A program made the translations under genes and the position numbers. From Streptomyces sp. WP-1 (GTDB lineage Bacteria > Actinomycetota > Actinomycetes > Streptomycetales > Streptomycetaceae), in contig NZ_CP123923.1 of NCBI RefSeq assembly GCF_030450125.1, positions 5,332,001 to 5,396,000 on the forward strand: 64,000 nt of DNA, written 5' to 3'. Numbering within the stretch: position 1 is the first letter of the stretch; each line of letters opens with the position of its first letter. Below are positions 28,398 to 36,976 of the stretch, piece after piece. The notes under the pieces are model-generated. The model saw only the letters and a program-made list of their open reading frames with translations. It did no database searches and had not been told where the DNA came from.

Positions 28398-29093
28398 GTG
28401 CTGCCGGTAAGGGGACGAGACGACCGTGCCACCAGGGCCCTGTGCGTCCTGGGCACGCGCACCGCGTGGACACCCGTCGGTGACGGCGAGTTCTACTGCC
28501 CCGGCTGCGGGGGCGACCGCAACTACCAGCGGCTCACCGGACGCCGCCGGCTCACCCTGCTCGGGGTGCCGGTGCTGCCGCGCGGGACCACCGGACCCGT
28601 CGTGGAGTGCGCCGCCTGCGGCCGGCACTACGGCACCGACGTCCTGGACCACCCCACCACCCGGCGCTTCTCCGCGATGCTCCGCGACAGCGTGCACACC
28701 GTCGCCCTCGCCGTCCTCGCCGCGGGCGGCACCGGCTCCCGCGCGTCCCTGGAGACGGCCTGCGCCGCGGTCCGCGCGGGCGGCGTCGAGGACTGTACCG
28801 AGGAGCAGCTCGCCGCCCTGGTCGACGCCCTGGCCGCCGACACCGGGCGGGTCCTGGGCGGGCCCTGCGGGGCCGGCCTGACGATAGAGCTGCACGAGGC
28901 GCTGGACCCGCTCGCCCCGCACCTCGCCCCGGCCGGGCGCGAGGCCCTGCTCCTCCAGGGCGCTCACATCGCCCTCGCCGACGGCCCCTACACGCCCGCC
29001 GAACGCGACGCGCTGACCACGGTCGGCGCGGCCCTGACGCTCCCCGCCGAGGACGTGACCCGGCTCCTGGAGGCGGCCCGCACCCCGTCCTGA
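28398..29093 (+). CDS. TerB-like protein with N-terminal zinc-ribbon segment
   Basis: A 231-residue cytosolic protein. The N-terminal 65 residues hold two CxxC pairs (FYCPGCGGDRNYQR near residue 38 and VECAACGRHYG near residue 73), forming a zinc ribbon. The remainder is helical and resembles the TerB / tellurite-resistance-like fold (ALAVLAAGGTGSR, then HIALADGPYTPAERDALTTVGAALTL near the end, with acidic and hydrophobic helix positions). It is known in Streptomyces only as a conserved protein; a role in tellurite resistance is not shown. The GTG at 28398 has GGGAGGT in front. It stands alone after the leuA terminator. Confidence 0.82.
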   Translation: MLPVRGRDDRATRALCVLGTRTAWTPVGDGEFYCPGCGGDRNYQRLTGRRRLTLLGVPVLPRGTTGPVVECAACGRHYGTDVLDHPTTRRFSAMLRDSVHTVALAVLAAGGTGSRASLETACAAVRAGGVEDCTEEQLAALVDALAADTGRVLGGPCGAGLTIELHEALDPLAPHLAPAGREALLLQGAHIALADGPYTPAERDALTTVGAALTLPAEDVTRLLEAARTPS

Positions 29094-29179
29094 CCCACGG
29101 CGGGGCGCCCCGCCTGCTCCCGCTCGATTACCTCGAACGGAGTAGTGGCGTCCGACCGTACCGGGGGCAGCATCACGGC

Positions 29180-30403
29180 GTGACCCCGCTGCGACGCACC
29201 GTACTCACCAGCCTCACCCTCCTCGCCGCCCTCGCGACGGCCCCGCTGCCCGCCGCCGCGAGGCCGCTCGACTCCGCGCCGGAGTGCGCCTCTTCCCGGC
29301 CGTACGTCTCCGGGCAGGGCGGGTACGCCGCCTACCGCATCCCCGCCGTGGTCCGCACCCTGCGCGGCACCGTCCTCGCCTTCGCCGAGGGCCGGCGGCA
29401 CGGATCCGGGGACAGCGGGGACATCGACGTGGTGGTGCGCCGCTCCACCGACGGCGGCTGCACCTGGGGCCCGCTCGCCGTGGTGGCCGCGGGCGACGGG
29501 AACACCCGGGGCAACCCGGCCCCCGCCGTCGACCCGCGCACCGGCACCATCGTCCTCGTGACCTGCGGGAACGCGGGAGATGTGACGGAGGACCAGATCA
29601 TGCGGGGCCAGGTCACGGCCGAGCGGGGCCGGCGGGTCTATGTGCAGCGCAGCGCGGACGACGGCCGCACCTTCACCGCGCCGAAGGACATCACCGCCGC
29701 CGCGAAACGGCCCGACTGGCGCTGGTACGCCACCGGCCCCGGCCACGCCGTCGCCCTCACCCGGGGCCCGCACGCCGGGCGCATCCTGGTCCCCGCCAAC
29801 CACTCCACCGCCCCGCCCGAGGGCTCGAAGGACACCGGCCGCGAGTCCCGCTACTACGGCGGCCACGCCCTCTACAGCGACGACGGCGGCCGCACCTGGC
29901 ACCTCGGCTTCACCGCGACCGGGCCCAGCGGGGTCGTCAACGTCAACGAGACCAGCGCCACCCAACTCCCCGACGGACGGGTCTACTTCAGCGCCCGCGA
30001 CCAGTACGGCAGCGTCCCGGGCAACCGCGTCGACACCTACTCCTCCGACGGCGGCGCCACCCTCGACCGCCCCTACGCCGCCCAGGACACCCTCAAGGAC
30101 GTCCCGGTGGTCCAGGGCAGCGTGCTGCAACTCCAGGGCGCGCACGCCCCGCTGCTGTTCTCCGCGCCCTCCGTGCCGACCGCCCGCCGCGCCATGGCCG
30201 TCTGGTCCAGCACCGACGCGGGCCGCGGCTTCTCCCGCCTGACCACCCTGGACGACGGCCCGGCCGCCTACTCCGACCTGGTCCAGCTCGGCACCGGCGC
30301 GGTGGGGGTGCTGTACGAGACGGGTTCCTACGACGGCCTCTCGTTCCGCCGGCTCACCGGGATCGGCGCTCACTCACCCGCCGGGGTGCCGTCCCACGGG
30401 TGA
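29180..30403 (+). CDS. Secreted exo-alpha-sialidase (GH33-like)
   Basis: A 407-residue exported sialidase. A Sec leader (TVLTSLTLLAALATAPLPAAA) is followed by the six-bladed propeller. Features are the YRIPAVV motif (FRIP equivalent with the Arg, about residue 55), an acidic loop SGDSGDIDVVVRRS, and four Asp-boxes: STDGGCTW, SADDGRTF, SDDGGRTW and SSDGGATL. A later Glu/Tyr pair (VLYETGSYDGLSF) fits the catalytic end. It would release terminal sialic acids outside the cell. The GTG at 29180 was chosen because the leader begins there; no strong ribosome site. Its 3' end overlaps the TetR gene by 34 bases. Confidence 0.85.
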   Translation: MTPLRRTVLTSLTLLAALATAPLPAAARPLDSAPECASSRPYVSGQGGYAAYRIPAVVRTLRGTVLAFAEGRRHGSGDSGDIDVVVRRSTDGGCTWGPLAVVAAGDGNTRGNPAPAVDPRTGTIVLVTCGNAGDVTEDQIMRGQVTAERGRRVYVQRSADDGRTFTAPKDITAAAKRPDWRWYATGPGHAVALTRGPHAGRILVPANHSTAPPEGSKDTGRESRYYGGHALYSDDGGRTWHLGFTATGPSGVVNVNETSATQLPDGRVYFSARDQYGSVPGNRVDTYSSDGGATLDRPYAAQDTLKDVPVVQGSVLQLQGAHAPLLFSAPSVPTARRAMAVWSSTDAGRGFSRLTTLDDGPAAYSDLVQLGTGAVGVLYETGSYDGLSFRRLTGIGAHSPAGVPSHG

Positions 30404-30990
30404 ATTCCCGGGGCGGCCCCGAGGGAGGGCAGGGTCAGCTGCCACCAGTCGGTGAGCCGGTCGCTGACGGTGGCCGCGCCCTCCAGCGCCTCGGTGAGGG
30501 AGCACAGCCCGAAGAACGCGCGCACCAGGGTCCGGGCGGTGGGCGCGGGGCGTACGTGTTTCGCCAGGTCACCGGCGTTGCGGGCCTCGGCGAGCAGCCG
30601 GGTGGCGGCGGCGGTCCACAGCGCGAAGGGGTCGGGCAGGGGGGCGTCGATGGTGGCGCGCTCGGCCCACAGGCGTGCGCCGGCGCGCGTCAGCGGATCC
30701 TCGGCGAGGGCGCGGGCGATGTCGTAGCTGAGCGCGACGAGCCGCTGGACCGGGGGGACGGCCGCGTCCGCGTAGCGCGCGGTGAGCTGCGGCCAGGTGG
30801 CGAAGCGGTGCTGGACGACGGCGAGGGCGATGCCCTCCTTGCTGGCGTAGTGGAAGTAGACGGCGCCGCTGGTCCGGCCGGACCGGGCGCTTATGTCGTT
30901 GACGCTCGTGCCCGCGTATCCCTGTTCGGCGAAGAGCTGGGCGGCCGCTTCCAGAAGTGATCTGCGGGTTGTCCTGGCCCGATCCTGCAA
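30370..30990 (-). CDS. TetR regulator, gamma-butyrolactone-receptor-like
   Basis: A 206-residue repressor. The N-terminal helix-turn-helix (QDRARTTRRSLLEAAAQLF, then TSGAVYFHYASKEGIA) and the ligand domain follow ScbR/ArpA-type receptors. The RAGARLWAE and DPFALWTAAATRLLAEAR segments align, and W125 matches the ligand-pocket Trp (W119 of ArpA). No afsA-type synthase is seen nearby, so it may be an orphan or pseudo-receptor. The start is uncertain: TTG at 30990 gives the usual receptor start, and an earlier TTG at 31059 adds 23 residues with no ATG in either stretch. It is convergent with the sialidase. Confidence 0.72.
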   Translation of the reverse strand: MQDRARTTRRSLLEAAAQLFAEQGYAGTSVNDISARSGRTSGAVYFHYASKEGIALAVVQHRFATWPQLTARYADAAVPPVQRLVALSYDIARALAEDPLTRAGARLWAERATIDAPLPDPFALWTAAATRLLAEARNAGDLAKHVRPAPTARTLVRAFFGLCSLTEALEGAATVSDRLTDWWQLTLPSLGAAPGIHPWDGTPAGE

Positions 30991-31322
30991 CGTTCCGCCT
31001 GCCCTCGCTCGGTATTTCCGACGGGCTGAATGTAGTGCGCCCGCGTACGCCGGGAGCAAACAGAAATCACACGCGTGCGGTAATTACGTATTTCTTTCGA
31101 AGGGGAACGCGAGCGAGTGGTAAGGGGCGTGTTCTCTGTGCCCTATACACCCGAGCGGCGCCAAGGTCCAGTCCCTCTATGGGGTTATTGCCTGATTTGC
31201 CGCCGCGAAAATAACGTAGTCGTCGCTATCTTTCCGTTTCCTGTGGAACGTCGGGAATGACGCATTTCAACGACGCGTGCGCCGCACGCCACCCCCCGTC
31301 CCTGCCACCTTAGGAGGCCATT
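30991..31322. other. Intergenic region, locally AT-rich, divergent promoters expected
   Basis: 332 bases between the TetR and HAD genes, which are divergently transcribed. Two AT-richer stretches (around 31078-31095 and 31190-31235) contrast with the surrounding high G+C. I see no convincing gene and no clear butyrolactone-receptor operator. An imperfect ATAACG...CGCTAT pair near 31211-31228 is the only symmetric candidate and is weak. Confidence 0.45.
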
Positions 31323-32030
31323 GTGACCCCTCATGCCCGCCCTCTGCTCGACTGGTCGCCCGAGGCCGTCGTCTTCGACTGCGACGGCACCCTGATGGAC
31401 AGCGAACGCCATTGGGTGGAGGCCCGCAGTCTGGCCTTCCGGGAGTTCGGCCTCCAGGCACCGCCCGGGTTCGCCGAGCAGGCCAAGGGCATGCACTACG
31501 AGGAGTGCGGCCGCCTGATGGCGGACTCGGTGCACAAGCCCGAGCTGGCGGCCGGCCTCACGGGAGCGCTCCTCGACCACTTCCTGGAGCTGGTCACCGA
31601 CGACCCGGTCACCATGCCGGGCGCCGCCCAGCTCGTACGGACGCTGTCCGGGCGGCTGCCGCTGGCGGTCGCCAGCAACTGCCCGATGGTGGTGGTCGAG
31701 GGCAGCCTCGAACGGGCCGGGCTGCGCACGCACTTCGAGCACATCGTCGTCCCCGAGACCGGGGATTCCGTACGACCCAAACCCTGGCCGGACGTGTACC
31801 TGCTGGCGGCCCGGCTGTGCGGGGTGCCCCCGCTCAGGGCGCTCGCCGTCGAGGACTCCCTGACCGGGGTGGAGTCCGCCCACCGCGCCGGACTGCGGGT
31901 GCTCGGGGTCGGCCCCCGGCCCGCCGGGGACGGTGCGAAACGGGCCGACCTGTGGCTGCCGTCGCTGCGCGAACCGGAGCTGCTCACCTGGGCGGAGACC
32001 CACGTCACCGGGGCGCCGGAAGCGGACTGA
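31323..32030 (+). CDS. HAD-family phosphatase (beta-phosphoglucomutase-like)
   Basis: A 235-residue haloacid-dehalogenase hydrolase. Motif I VVFDCDGTLMDSE (nucleophile Asp near residue 18) and a helical cap (about residues 30-95) fit subclass IA. Motif II Ser/Asn lies in LAVASNCP, motif III Lys in RPKPWPDVYL, and motif IV in VEDSLTGVESAHRAG. The substrate may be a sugar phosphate; it cannot be narrowed. The GTG has AGGAGG eight bases before it. It is convergent with the aldolase-family gene. Confidence 0.88.
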   Translation: MTPHARPLLDWSPEAVVFDCDGTLMDSERHWVEARSLAFREFGLQAPPGFAEQAKGMHYEECGRLMADSVHKPELAAGLTGALLDHFLELVTDDPVTMPGAAQLVRTLSGRLPLAVASNCPMVVVEGSLERAGLRTHFEHIVVPETGDSVRPKPWPDVYLLAARLCGVPPLRALAVEDSLTGVESAHRAGLRVLGVGPRPAGDGAKRADLWLPSLREPELLTWAETHVTGAPEAD

Positions 32031-32055
32031 GCCGGGCGGATCCGGCGGCGGACGG

Positions 32056-32982
32056 CTACAACAGCCCCGCCGAGGCGAGGTACTTGGCGACCTTCTCCCT
32101 CTCCTCGCCCGACAGCGGCACCTGCGGCTCCGCGGTGACCGGGCAGTCGATCACGCCCCGCAGATGCAGGGCCGCCTTGAACGCGCCCAGCGCCGAGGAG
32201 CTGCCGCCCATCCGCGCCGGATCCCCCGCCCCGGTCAGCCCGAACAGCGCGCACAGCCGGTCCTGTTCGGCCCGCGCCCCCTCCCAGTCGCCCGCCCGGC
32301 ACTGCCGGTAGAGCCGTACGTACCCGTGCGGATCGACATTGGCCAGCCCCGGCACCGCCCCGTCCGCGCCCAGCGCGAGCGCGGCGTCGGCGATCAGCTC
32401 GGAGCCGGTCAGCACGGCGAAACCGGGGTGGGCGCGGGCCCCGGTGACCAGCTCGCGGAAGGCCGCCAGGTCCCCGCTGGAGTCCTTGATCCCGGCCAGC
32501 ACCCCGTCCCCGGCGAGCCCCAGCACCAGCTCGGGGGGCAGCTTGGTGTGCACGGCGACCGGGATGTCGTAGGCGACCACCGGCACCGGGCTCAGGGCGG
32601 CGATCCGGCGGTAGTGGTGGACGATCTCCGAGGGGTGCGTGCGGGCGTAGAACGGCGCGGTGACCACGACCGCCTCCGCGCCCGCCGCCGTGACCGCACG
32701 GACCTGGTCCAGGACCCTCGGGGTCGTCATGTCGATCACCCCGGCCAGCACCGGCAGCCGGCCGCCCACGTGCCCCGCGACCGCCTCCACCACCCGGCGC
32801 CGCTGGGCGTCCGTGAGGAAGGCCGCCTCGGAGGTCGAGCCGAGCACGAACAGCCCGTGCACCCCCGCGCCCACGAGATGGTCCACGAGTCGCAGCAGCG
32901 AGGGCACATCGACCTCGCGCTCGGGCGTCAGGGGCGTGCAGACGGGCGGGACGACTCCGGTGAGCGGGGCGGGGAAGGTCAT
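32056..32982 (-). CDS. DHDPS/N-acetylneuraminate lyase-family aldolase
   Basis: A 308-residue TIM-barrel class I aldolase. The Schiff-base Lys is in AGIKDSSGDL near residue 165, and the catalytic Tyr in VVAYDIP near residue 137. The substrate-carboxylate loop is GSTSEAAFL near residue 47, where DHDPS has GTTGE. The family covers DapA, sialic acid lyase and 2-keto-3-deoxy sugar acid aldolases; the altered loop argues against DapA. It is the last gene of the dipeptide-type ABC operon (4-base overlap with the ATPase), so it probably cleaves an imported ligand. The nearby sialidase makes sialic acid a possible but unproven ligand. Confidence 0.85.
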   Translation of the reverse strand: MTFPAPLTGVVPPVCTPLTPEREVDVPSLLRLVDHLVGAGVHGLFVLGSTSEAAFLTDAQRRRVVEAVAGHVGGRLPVLAGVIDMTTPRVLDQVRAVTAAGAEAVVVTAPFYARTHPSEIVHHYRRIAALSPVPVVAYDIPVAVHTKLPPELVLGLAGDGVLAGIKDSSGDLAAFRELVTGARAHPGFAVLTGSELIADAALALGADGAVPGLANVDPHGYVRLYRQCRAGDWEGARAEQDRLCALFGLTGAGDPARMGGSSSALGAFKAALHLRGVIDCPVTAEPQVPLSGEEREKVAKYLASAGLL

Positions 32983-34061
32983 TCACGGCTCCTGCGGGTG
33001 AGGTCGCGGGTCGACAGGTCCTCCTCCACAGGATGGTGACAGCGGTAGCGGTGCGCCGGGTGCGACGCGGCCGAGAAGTCCGGCATCACCTGTGCGCACA
33101 CCGCGTCCGCCCTCCAGCACCGGGTGCGGAAGGGGCAGCCGCTCGGCGGCCGGGTCGCCGACGGCACCGGGCCGGCCAGCGGGATCGGGTCGACGGGGTG
33201 CAGCAGCCCGGGGGTGGCCGAGAACAGGGCACGGGTGTACGGGTGCCGGGCCCGGCCGGTCACCCGGTCCGCCGGGGTCTCCTCCACGATCCGGCCCAGG
33301 TACATGGTGACCACCCGGTCGCTCATCCGCCGTACCGTCTGGATGTCGTGCGAGACGAACACCAGCGCGAGCCCGAGCCGGTCCTTGAGGTCGAGCAGCA
33401 GATTGAGGATCTGCGCGCGCACCGACACGTCCAGCGCGCTGGTCGGCTCGTCGGCGACGACCAGCGCCGGGTCCAGGGCGAGCGCGCGGGCGATGGCGAC
33501 GCGCTGGCGCTGGCCGCCGGACAACTGCCCGGGAAGCGCCTCCGCGAGCCCCCGGGGCAGCCCCACCAGACCCATCAGCTCCCGCACCCGTGCCTCCCGC
33601 TGGACCCGGGTGCCGCGCTCGTGCACATCCAGTGGATCGCGCAGGACACGGCGGACGGTGAGCCGCCGGTTCAGGGCGGTCGCGGGGTCCTGGAAGATCA
33701 TGCCGGTGCCCGCGCCGACCGTGGTCCGCCGCTCGGCGCCCGGCATCGCCCACAGGTCCCGCCCCCGGAACGCCACCGTCCCCGCGACCGGCCGCTCCAC
33801 CCCGATGAGCACCTTCGCCAGCGTCGACTTCCCACACCCCGACTCGCCGACGACCCCCACCGTCTCACCGGCCGCCACCGCGAGATCGGCGCCGGTCAGC
33901 GCGTACACCCGGTCCCGGGCGAACAGCCCCCCGGTGCGCGCCTTGTGCACCACGTGCACACCCCGCACCTCCACGACGGGAGCTTCCGCCAGGGGGTTCA
34001 CCGGACGGTCCCCTTCCGGTACGGCGCCCACTGGACGATCCCTTTCCGGTACGGCGCTCAC
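32979..34061 (-). CDS. Dipeptide/oligopeptide-type ABC transporter ATPase (DppF/OppF-like)
   Basis: ATP-binding subunit of 360 residues. Walker A GESGCGKST (about residue 70), signature LSGGQRQRVAIA and Walker B VVADEPTSALD are intact. The C-terminal extension with PSGCPFRTRC and Cys cluster is the oligopeptide-family domain that may bind an iron-sulfur cluster. Three in-frame GTG starts at 34061, 34031 and 34001 are each preceded by a good ribosome site because of a 30-bp tandem repeat; the first overlaps the upstream stop and is annotated. It works with the ATPase half of the next gene in a heterodimeric pair. The last four bases overlap the aldolase start. Confidence 0.93.
   Translation of the reverse strand: MSAVPERDRPVGAVPEGDRPVNPLAEAPVVEVRGVHVVHKARTGGLFARDRVYALTGADLAVAAGETVGVVGESGCGKSTLAKVLIGVERPVAGTVAFRGRDLWAMPGAERRTTVGAGTGMIFQDPATALNRRLTVRRVLRDPLDVHERGTRVQREARVRELMGLVGLPRGLAEALPGQLSGGQRQRVAIARALALDPALVVADEPTSALDVSVRAQILNLLLDLKDRLGLALVFVSHDIQTVRRMSDRVVTMYLGRIVEETPADRVTGRARHPYTRALFSATPGLLHPVDPIPLAGPVPSATRPPSGCPFRTRCWRADAVCAQVMPDFSAASHPAHRYRCHHPVEEDLSTRDLTRRSRE
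34002..34061 (-). repeat. 30-bp tandem repeat duplicating the translation start of the ABC ATPase
   Basis: Two copies (34061-34032 and 34031-34002) each carry GTGxGCGCCGTACCGGAA, then AGGGA or GGGGA and a 7-base spacer before the next GTG. Each copy thus supplies a start codon and a Shine-Dalgarno site. Encodes N-terminal SAVPERDRPV / GAVPEGDRPV. Confidence 0.85.
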
Positions 34062-36016
34062 TGGACGGCCTCCTCGCTGTCGGCCGGGGCCGGGTGGTGG
34101 CAGGCGACCGTGTGTGTGGCGGGGCCCGTGAGGGCCGGGGCCCGGGTGTGGCACACCTCGCTCGCCCGTGGGCAGCGGCCGGCGAAGCGGCAGCCCGGCG
34201 GGAAGTCGGCGGGGGCCGGTACGACGCCCCGGATCTGGGTCATCCGCCGCGCGGCGGACTCCAGCGAGAGCACGCTGCCGAGCAGCCCCCGCGAGTAGTG
34301 GTGGGCCGGGGCCCCCACCAGCTCCGCGGTCACCCCGCTCTCCACGATCTGCCCGCCGTACATCACCACCACCCGGTCGGTGACATCCGCGACCAGCGCC
34401 AGATCGTGCGAGACCAGGACCAGCGCGAAGCCCAGTTCCGCGCGCAGCCGCAGCAGCAGCTCCATCACCTGGGCCTGCACGGTGACGTCCAGCGCGGTCG
34501 TCGGCTCGTCGGCGATGATCAGGCTCGGATCGCGGGACAGGGCCATGGCGATCAGCACCCGCTGCCGCTGCCCGCCGGACAGCTCGTGCGGATAGCTGCG
34601 CAGGGTGCGCTCGGGATCGAGGCCGACGAGGGCCAGCAGTTCGCCCGGACCGCGCCGCCCTCCGCGCCGTACCAGCTGCTTGAGCTGGGCGCGGACGGTC
34701 ATGGCCGGGTTCAGGGAGGACAGGGCGTCCTGGTGGACCATCGCCATCTCGTGCCCCAGCAACTTCCGCCGGGCACGGGCCGGTTCGGCGAGCAGGTCGC
34801 GCTGCCGGAAGCGGACCCGGCCGCGCACCCGGGCGCCGGGCGGTTGCAGCCCCATGACGGTGAGCGCGGTCAGCGACTTCCCGCACCCCGACTCGCCGAC
34901 CAGGCCCAGCACTTCACCGGGGTACACCTCGAAGCCGACCCCGGCGACGATGTCCACGCCCCGGTGCCGGCCGGGGAACCCGATGGCCAGGTCCTCCACG
35001 GCGAGCGCGGGCGGCCCGGTGCGGTCCACCGGCGGCCGGGCGCGGGCGCGCAGCCCCCGGGCGGCCTCGGCGAGACCGGGCAGCGGCAGCACCTCGCCCG
35101 AACCCGCCTGCTCCCCGGGCTCGTCGGCCGCCCCGACCTCCCGGGGCGCCGGAGCGGCCCACGCGTCCGAGACGCCCTCGGAGAGGATGTTCAGCGCGAG
35201 CACGGTCAGCAGGATCAGCAGCCCGGGGAAGACGGTCGCCCACCAGCCCCCGGTCAGCACCATGTTCTTGCCGTCCGCGATGACACTGCCCCACGACGGG
35301 TCCGGGGGCCGTACCCCCGCCCCGATGAAGGACAGCGACGCCTCGAACACGATCGCCTCGGCGACCTGCACGGTGCAGAACACCAGGACCGGGGCTGCGC
35401 AGTTGACGGCCACATGACGCAGCACGATGTGCGGGGTGCGGGCGCCGATCACCCGTTCCGCGGTGACATAGTCCTCGCCGTACTGATCGAGCACGTTCGC
35501 CCGTACGACGCGTGCCACCGGCGGGGTGAACAGGAAGGCGATGGCGCAGATCAGCACGCCGATCCCGCCCCCGAACACGGCGACGAGCACGGCGGCCAGC
35601 GCGATCCCCGGGAACGCCATCACCACGTCCAGGCAGCGCATCAGCGTCTCGTCGACCGCCTTGCGCGAGGTCGCCGCGACCGCGCCGAGGACCGCCCCGA
35701 CGACCAGGGCGAGCCCGGTGGCGCCGAGCCCGATCGCCAGCGACCACCGGGCGCCGTACATCAGCCGGCTGAGGATGTCCCGGCCCAGGCTGTCCTGGCC
35801 CATCCAGTGCGCGGCGGACGGATGCCCGGTGCCGCCCACCGGGTCCTGCTGGTCGAGCGGGTCGTCGGGGGCGAGCAGGGGCGCGAGGAGGGCGACGAGG
35901 ACGACGAGCGCGAGGAAGCAGACGGCCAGTGCGGACAGCGGCGGCAGCCGGCGCCGGCCGCGCGGCCTCGCCCGGGGGCCGGAGAGCCGTGCGGCGAGTT
36001 CGGCGCGGGAGATCAT
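34058..36016 (-). CDS. ABC transporter permease-ATPase fusion (DppC-DppD-like)
   Basis: A 652-residue fusion. Residues 1-300 are a DppC/OppC permease: first helix, the MGQDSLGRDILSRLMYGARWS periplasmic-to-helix motif, and the EAA loop in QYGEDYVTAERVIGA; about six helices. After a Pro/Gly-rich linker (about 300-350), the ATPase domain has Walker A GESGCGKS, signature LSGGQRQRVLIA and Walker B IIADEPTTALD, and ends with a CRFAGRC Cys motif. DppC and DppD are normally separate; fusions of this kind are unusual but occur in actinomycetes. The ATG overlaps the permease B stop. Confidence 0.93.
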   Translation of the reverse strand: MISRAELAARLSGPRARPRGRRRLPPLSALAVCFLALVVLVALLAPLLAPDDPLDQQDPVGGTGHPSAAHWMGQDSLGRDILSRLMYGARWSLAIGLGATGLALVVGAVLGAVAATSRKAVDETLMRCLDVVMAFPGIALAAVLVAVFGGGIGVLICAIAFLFTPPVARVVRANVLDQYGEDYVTAERVIGARTPHIVLRHVAVNCAAPVLVFCTVQVAEAIVFEASLSFIGAGVRPPDPSWGSVIADGKNMVLTGGWWATVFPGLLILLTVLALNILSEGVSDAWAAPAPREVGAADEPGEQAGSGEVLPLPGLAEAARGLRARARPPVDRTGPPALAVEDLAIGFPGRHRGVDIVAGVGFEVYPGEVLGLVGESGCGKSLTALTVMGLQPPGARVRGRVRFRQRDLLAEPARARRKLLGHEMAMVHQDALSSLNPAMTVRAQLKQLVRRGGRRGPGELLALVGLDPERTLRSYPHELSGGQRQRVLIAMALSRDPSLIIADEPTTALDVTVQAQVMELLLRLRAELGFALVLVSHDLALVADVTDRVVVMYGGQIVESGVTAELVGAPAHHYSRGLLGSVLSLESAARRMTQIRGVVPAPADFPPGCRFAGRCPRASEVCHTRAPALTGPATHTVACHHPAPADSEEAVQ

Positions 36017-36972
36017 CAGGCCGCCCGCAGCCGGGGGTTGACCAGCAGATACAGGATGTCGATCACGAGGTTGACGACGACGAACCCGGTGGCCGTGGTC
36101 AGGACGACGCCCTGGACCACCGCGGGATCGCCGTTCTGCACGGCGTCGATCATCAGCTTCCCCATCCCCGGCAGCGAGAAGACCGTCTCGATCACGACGG
36201 CGCCGCCCAGCAGATAGCCGACCCGCAGACCGAGCACGGTCAGCGGGTTGACCAGGGCGTTCCTGAGGACGTTGCGCCCGACGACGACCCAGGGCGGCAG
36301 CCCGCCGCCGATCGCGGTGCGCACATAGTCCTTGTCCAGCTCCTCCACCACCGAGGTGCGCACGATCCGGGTCAGCTGCGCGGCCACCGGCAGGGACAGC
36401 GCGAGGGCGGGCAGCGCCATGGTCTTCAGCCAGCCGGTGACGGAGTCGGCCGGGTTGATGTAGCCGCCGGTCGGGAACCAGCCCCGGTCCACCGCCAGGT
36501 ACTGGATCATCAGCAGCGCCAGCCAGAAGCCGGGCGCGGCGACGCCGATCAGCGAGACGACCCGGATGGCCTGGTCCAAGAGCCGGCCCCGGTACACGGC
36601 GGCGGTCACCCCGCCCGCGAGCGCCAGGACGGCCGCGAACCCGAGGCCCAGGAAGGTCAGTTGGAGGGTGAGGGGGAGCGCGGTGGTGACCTGGTCGGCG
36701 ACGGGGGCGCGGGTGAGGGCGCTGGTGCCGAGGTCGCCGTGCAGCAGGGCGCCGACGAAATGGACGTACCGCAGGGGCAGCGGGTCCAGCAGGCCGTTGC
36801 GCTCCCGGAATTCGTGCAGCTGCCGCGGGGTCGGGTTGGCGCCCTGGAAGAAGGCGGAGGCCGGGTCGACGTCCGAGAACCGCATCACCAGGAACACGAA
36901 GAGCACGATCCCCAGCATCAGCGGCACCAGCAGGGCGATCCGGCGCAGCAGGATACGGACGACGGCCGTCAT
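36016..36972 (-). CDS. ABC transporter permease (DppB-like)
   Basis: A 318-residue inner-membrane permease of the dipeptide/nickel family. The first helix (LLRRIALLVPLMLGIVLFVFL), the long periplasmic loop, and the family EAA-type motif (DYVRTAIGGGLPPWVVVGRNVLRNA) near residue 225 are clear; six helices are seen. The stop overlaps the fusion gene start by one base, and it begins five bases after the binding-protein stop. Confidence 0.93.
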   Translation of the reverse strand: MTAVVRILLRRIALLVPLMLGIVLFVFLVMRFSDVDPASAFFQGANPTPRQLHEFRERNGLLDPLPLRYVHFVGALLHGDLGTSALTRAPVADQVTTALPLTLQLTFLGLGFAAVLALAGGVTAAVYRGRLLDQAIRVVSLIGVAAPGFWLALLMIQYLAVDRGWFPTGGYINPADSVTGWLKTMALPALALSLPVAAQLTRIVRTSVVEELDKDYVRTAIGGGLPPWVVVGRNVLRNALVNPLTVLGLRVGYLLGGAVVIETVFSLPGMGKLMIDAVQNGDPAVVQGVVLTTATGFVVVNLVIDILYLLVNPRLRAA

Positions 36973-36976
36973 CCGG

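Noticed and set aside
29284..30960. 558-codon plus-strand frame covering sialidase and TetR
   Set aside because: Arg/Pro-rich out-of-frame reading of the sialidase; spans a convergent gene.
30893..31214. Small plus-strand frames over the TetR start and the intergenic gap
   Set aside because: No family signal or ribosome site; they overlap the TetR start on the other strand.
34094..36217. 707-codon plus-strand frame over the ABC fusion gene
   Set aside because: Antisense shadow; the minus strand has Walker motifs and permease helices.
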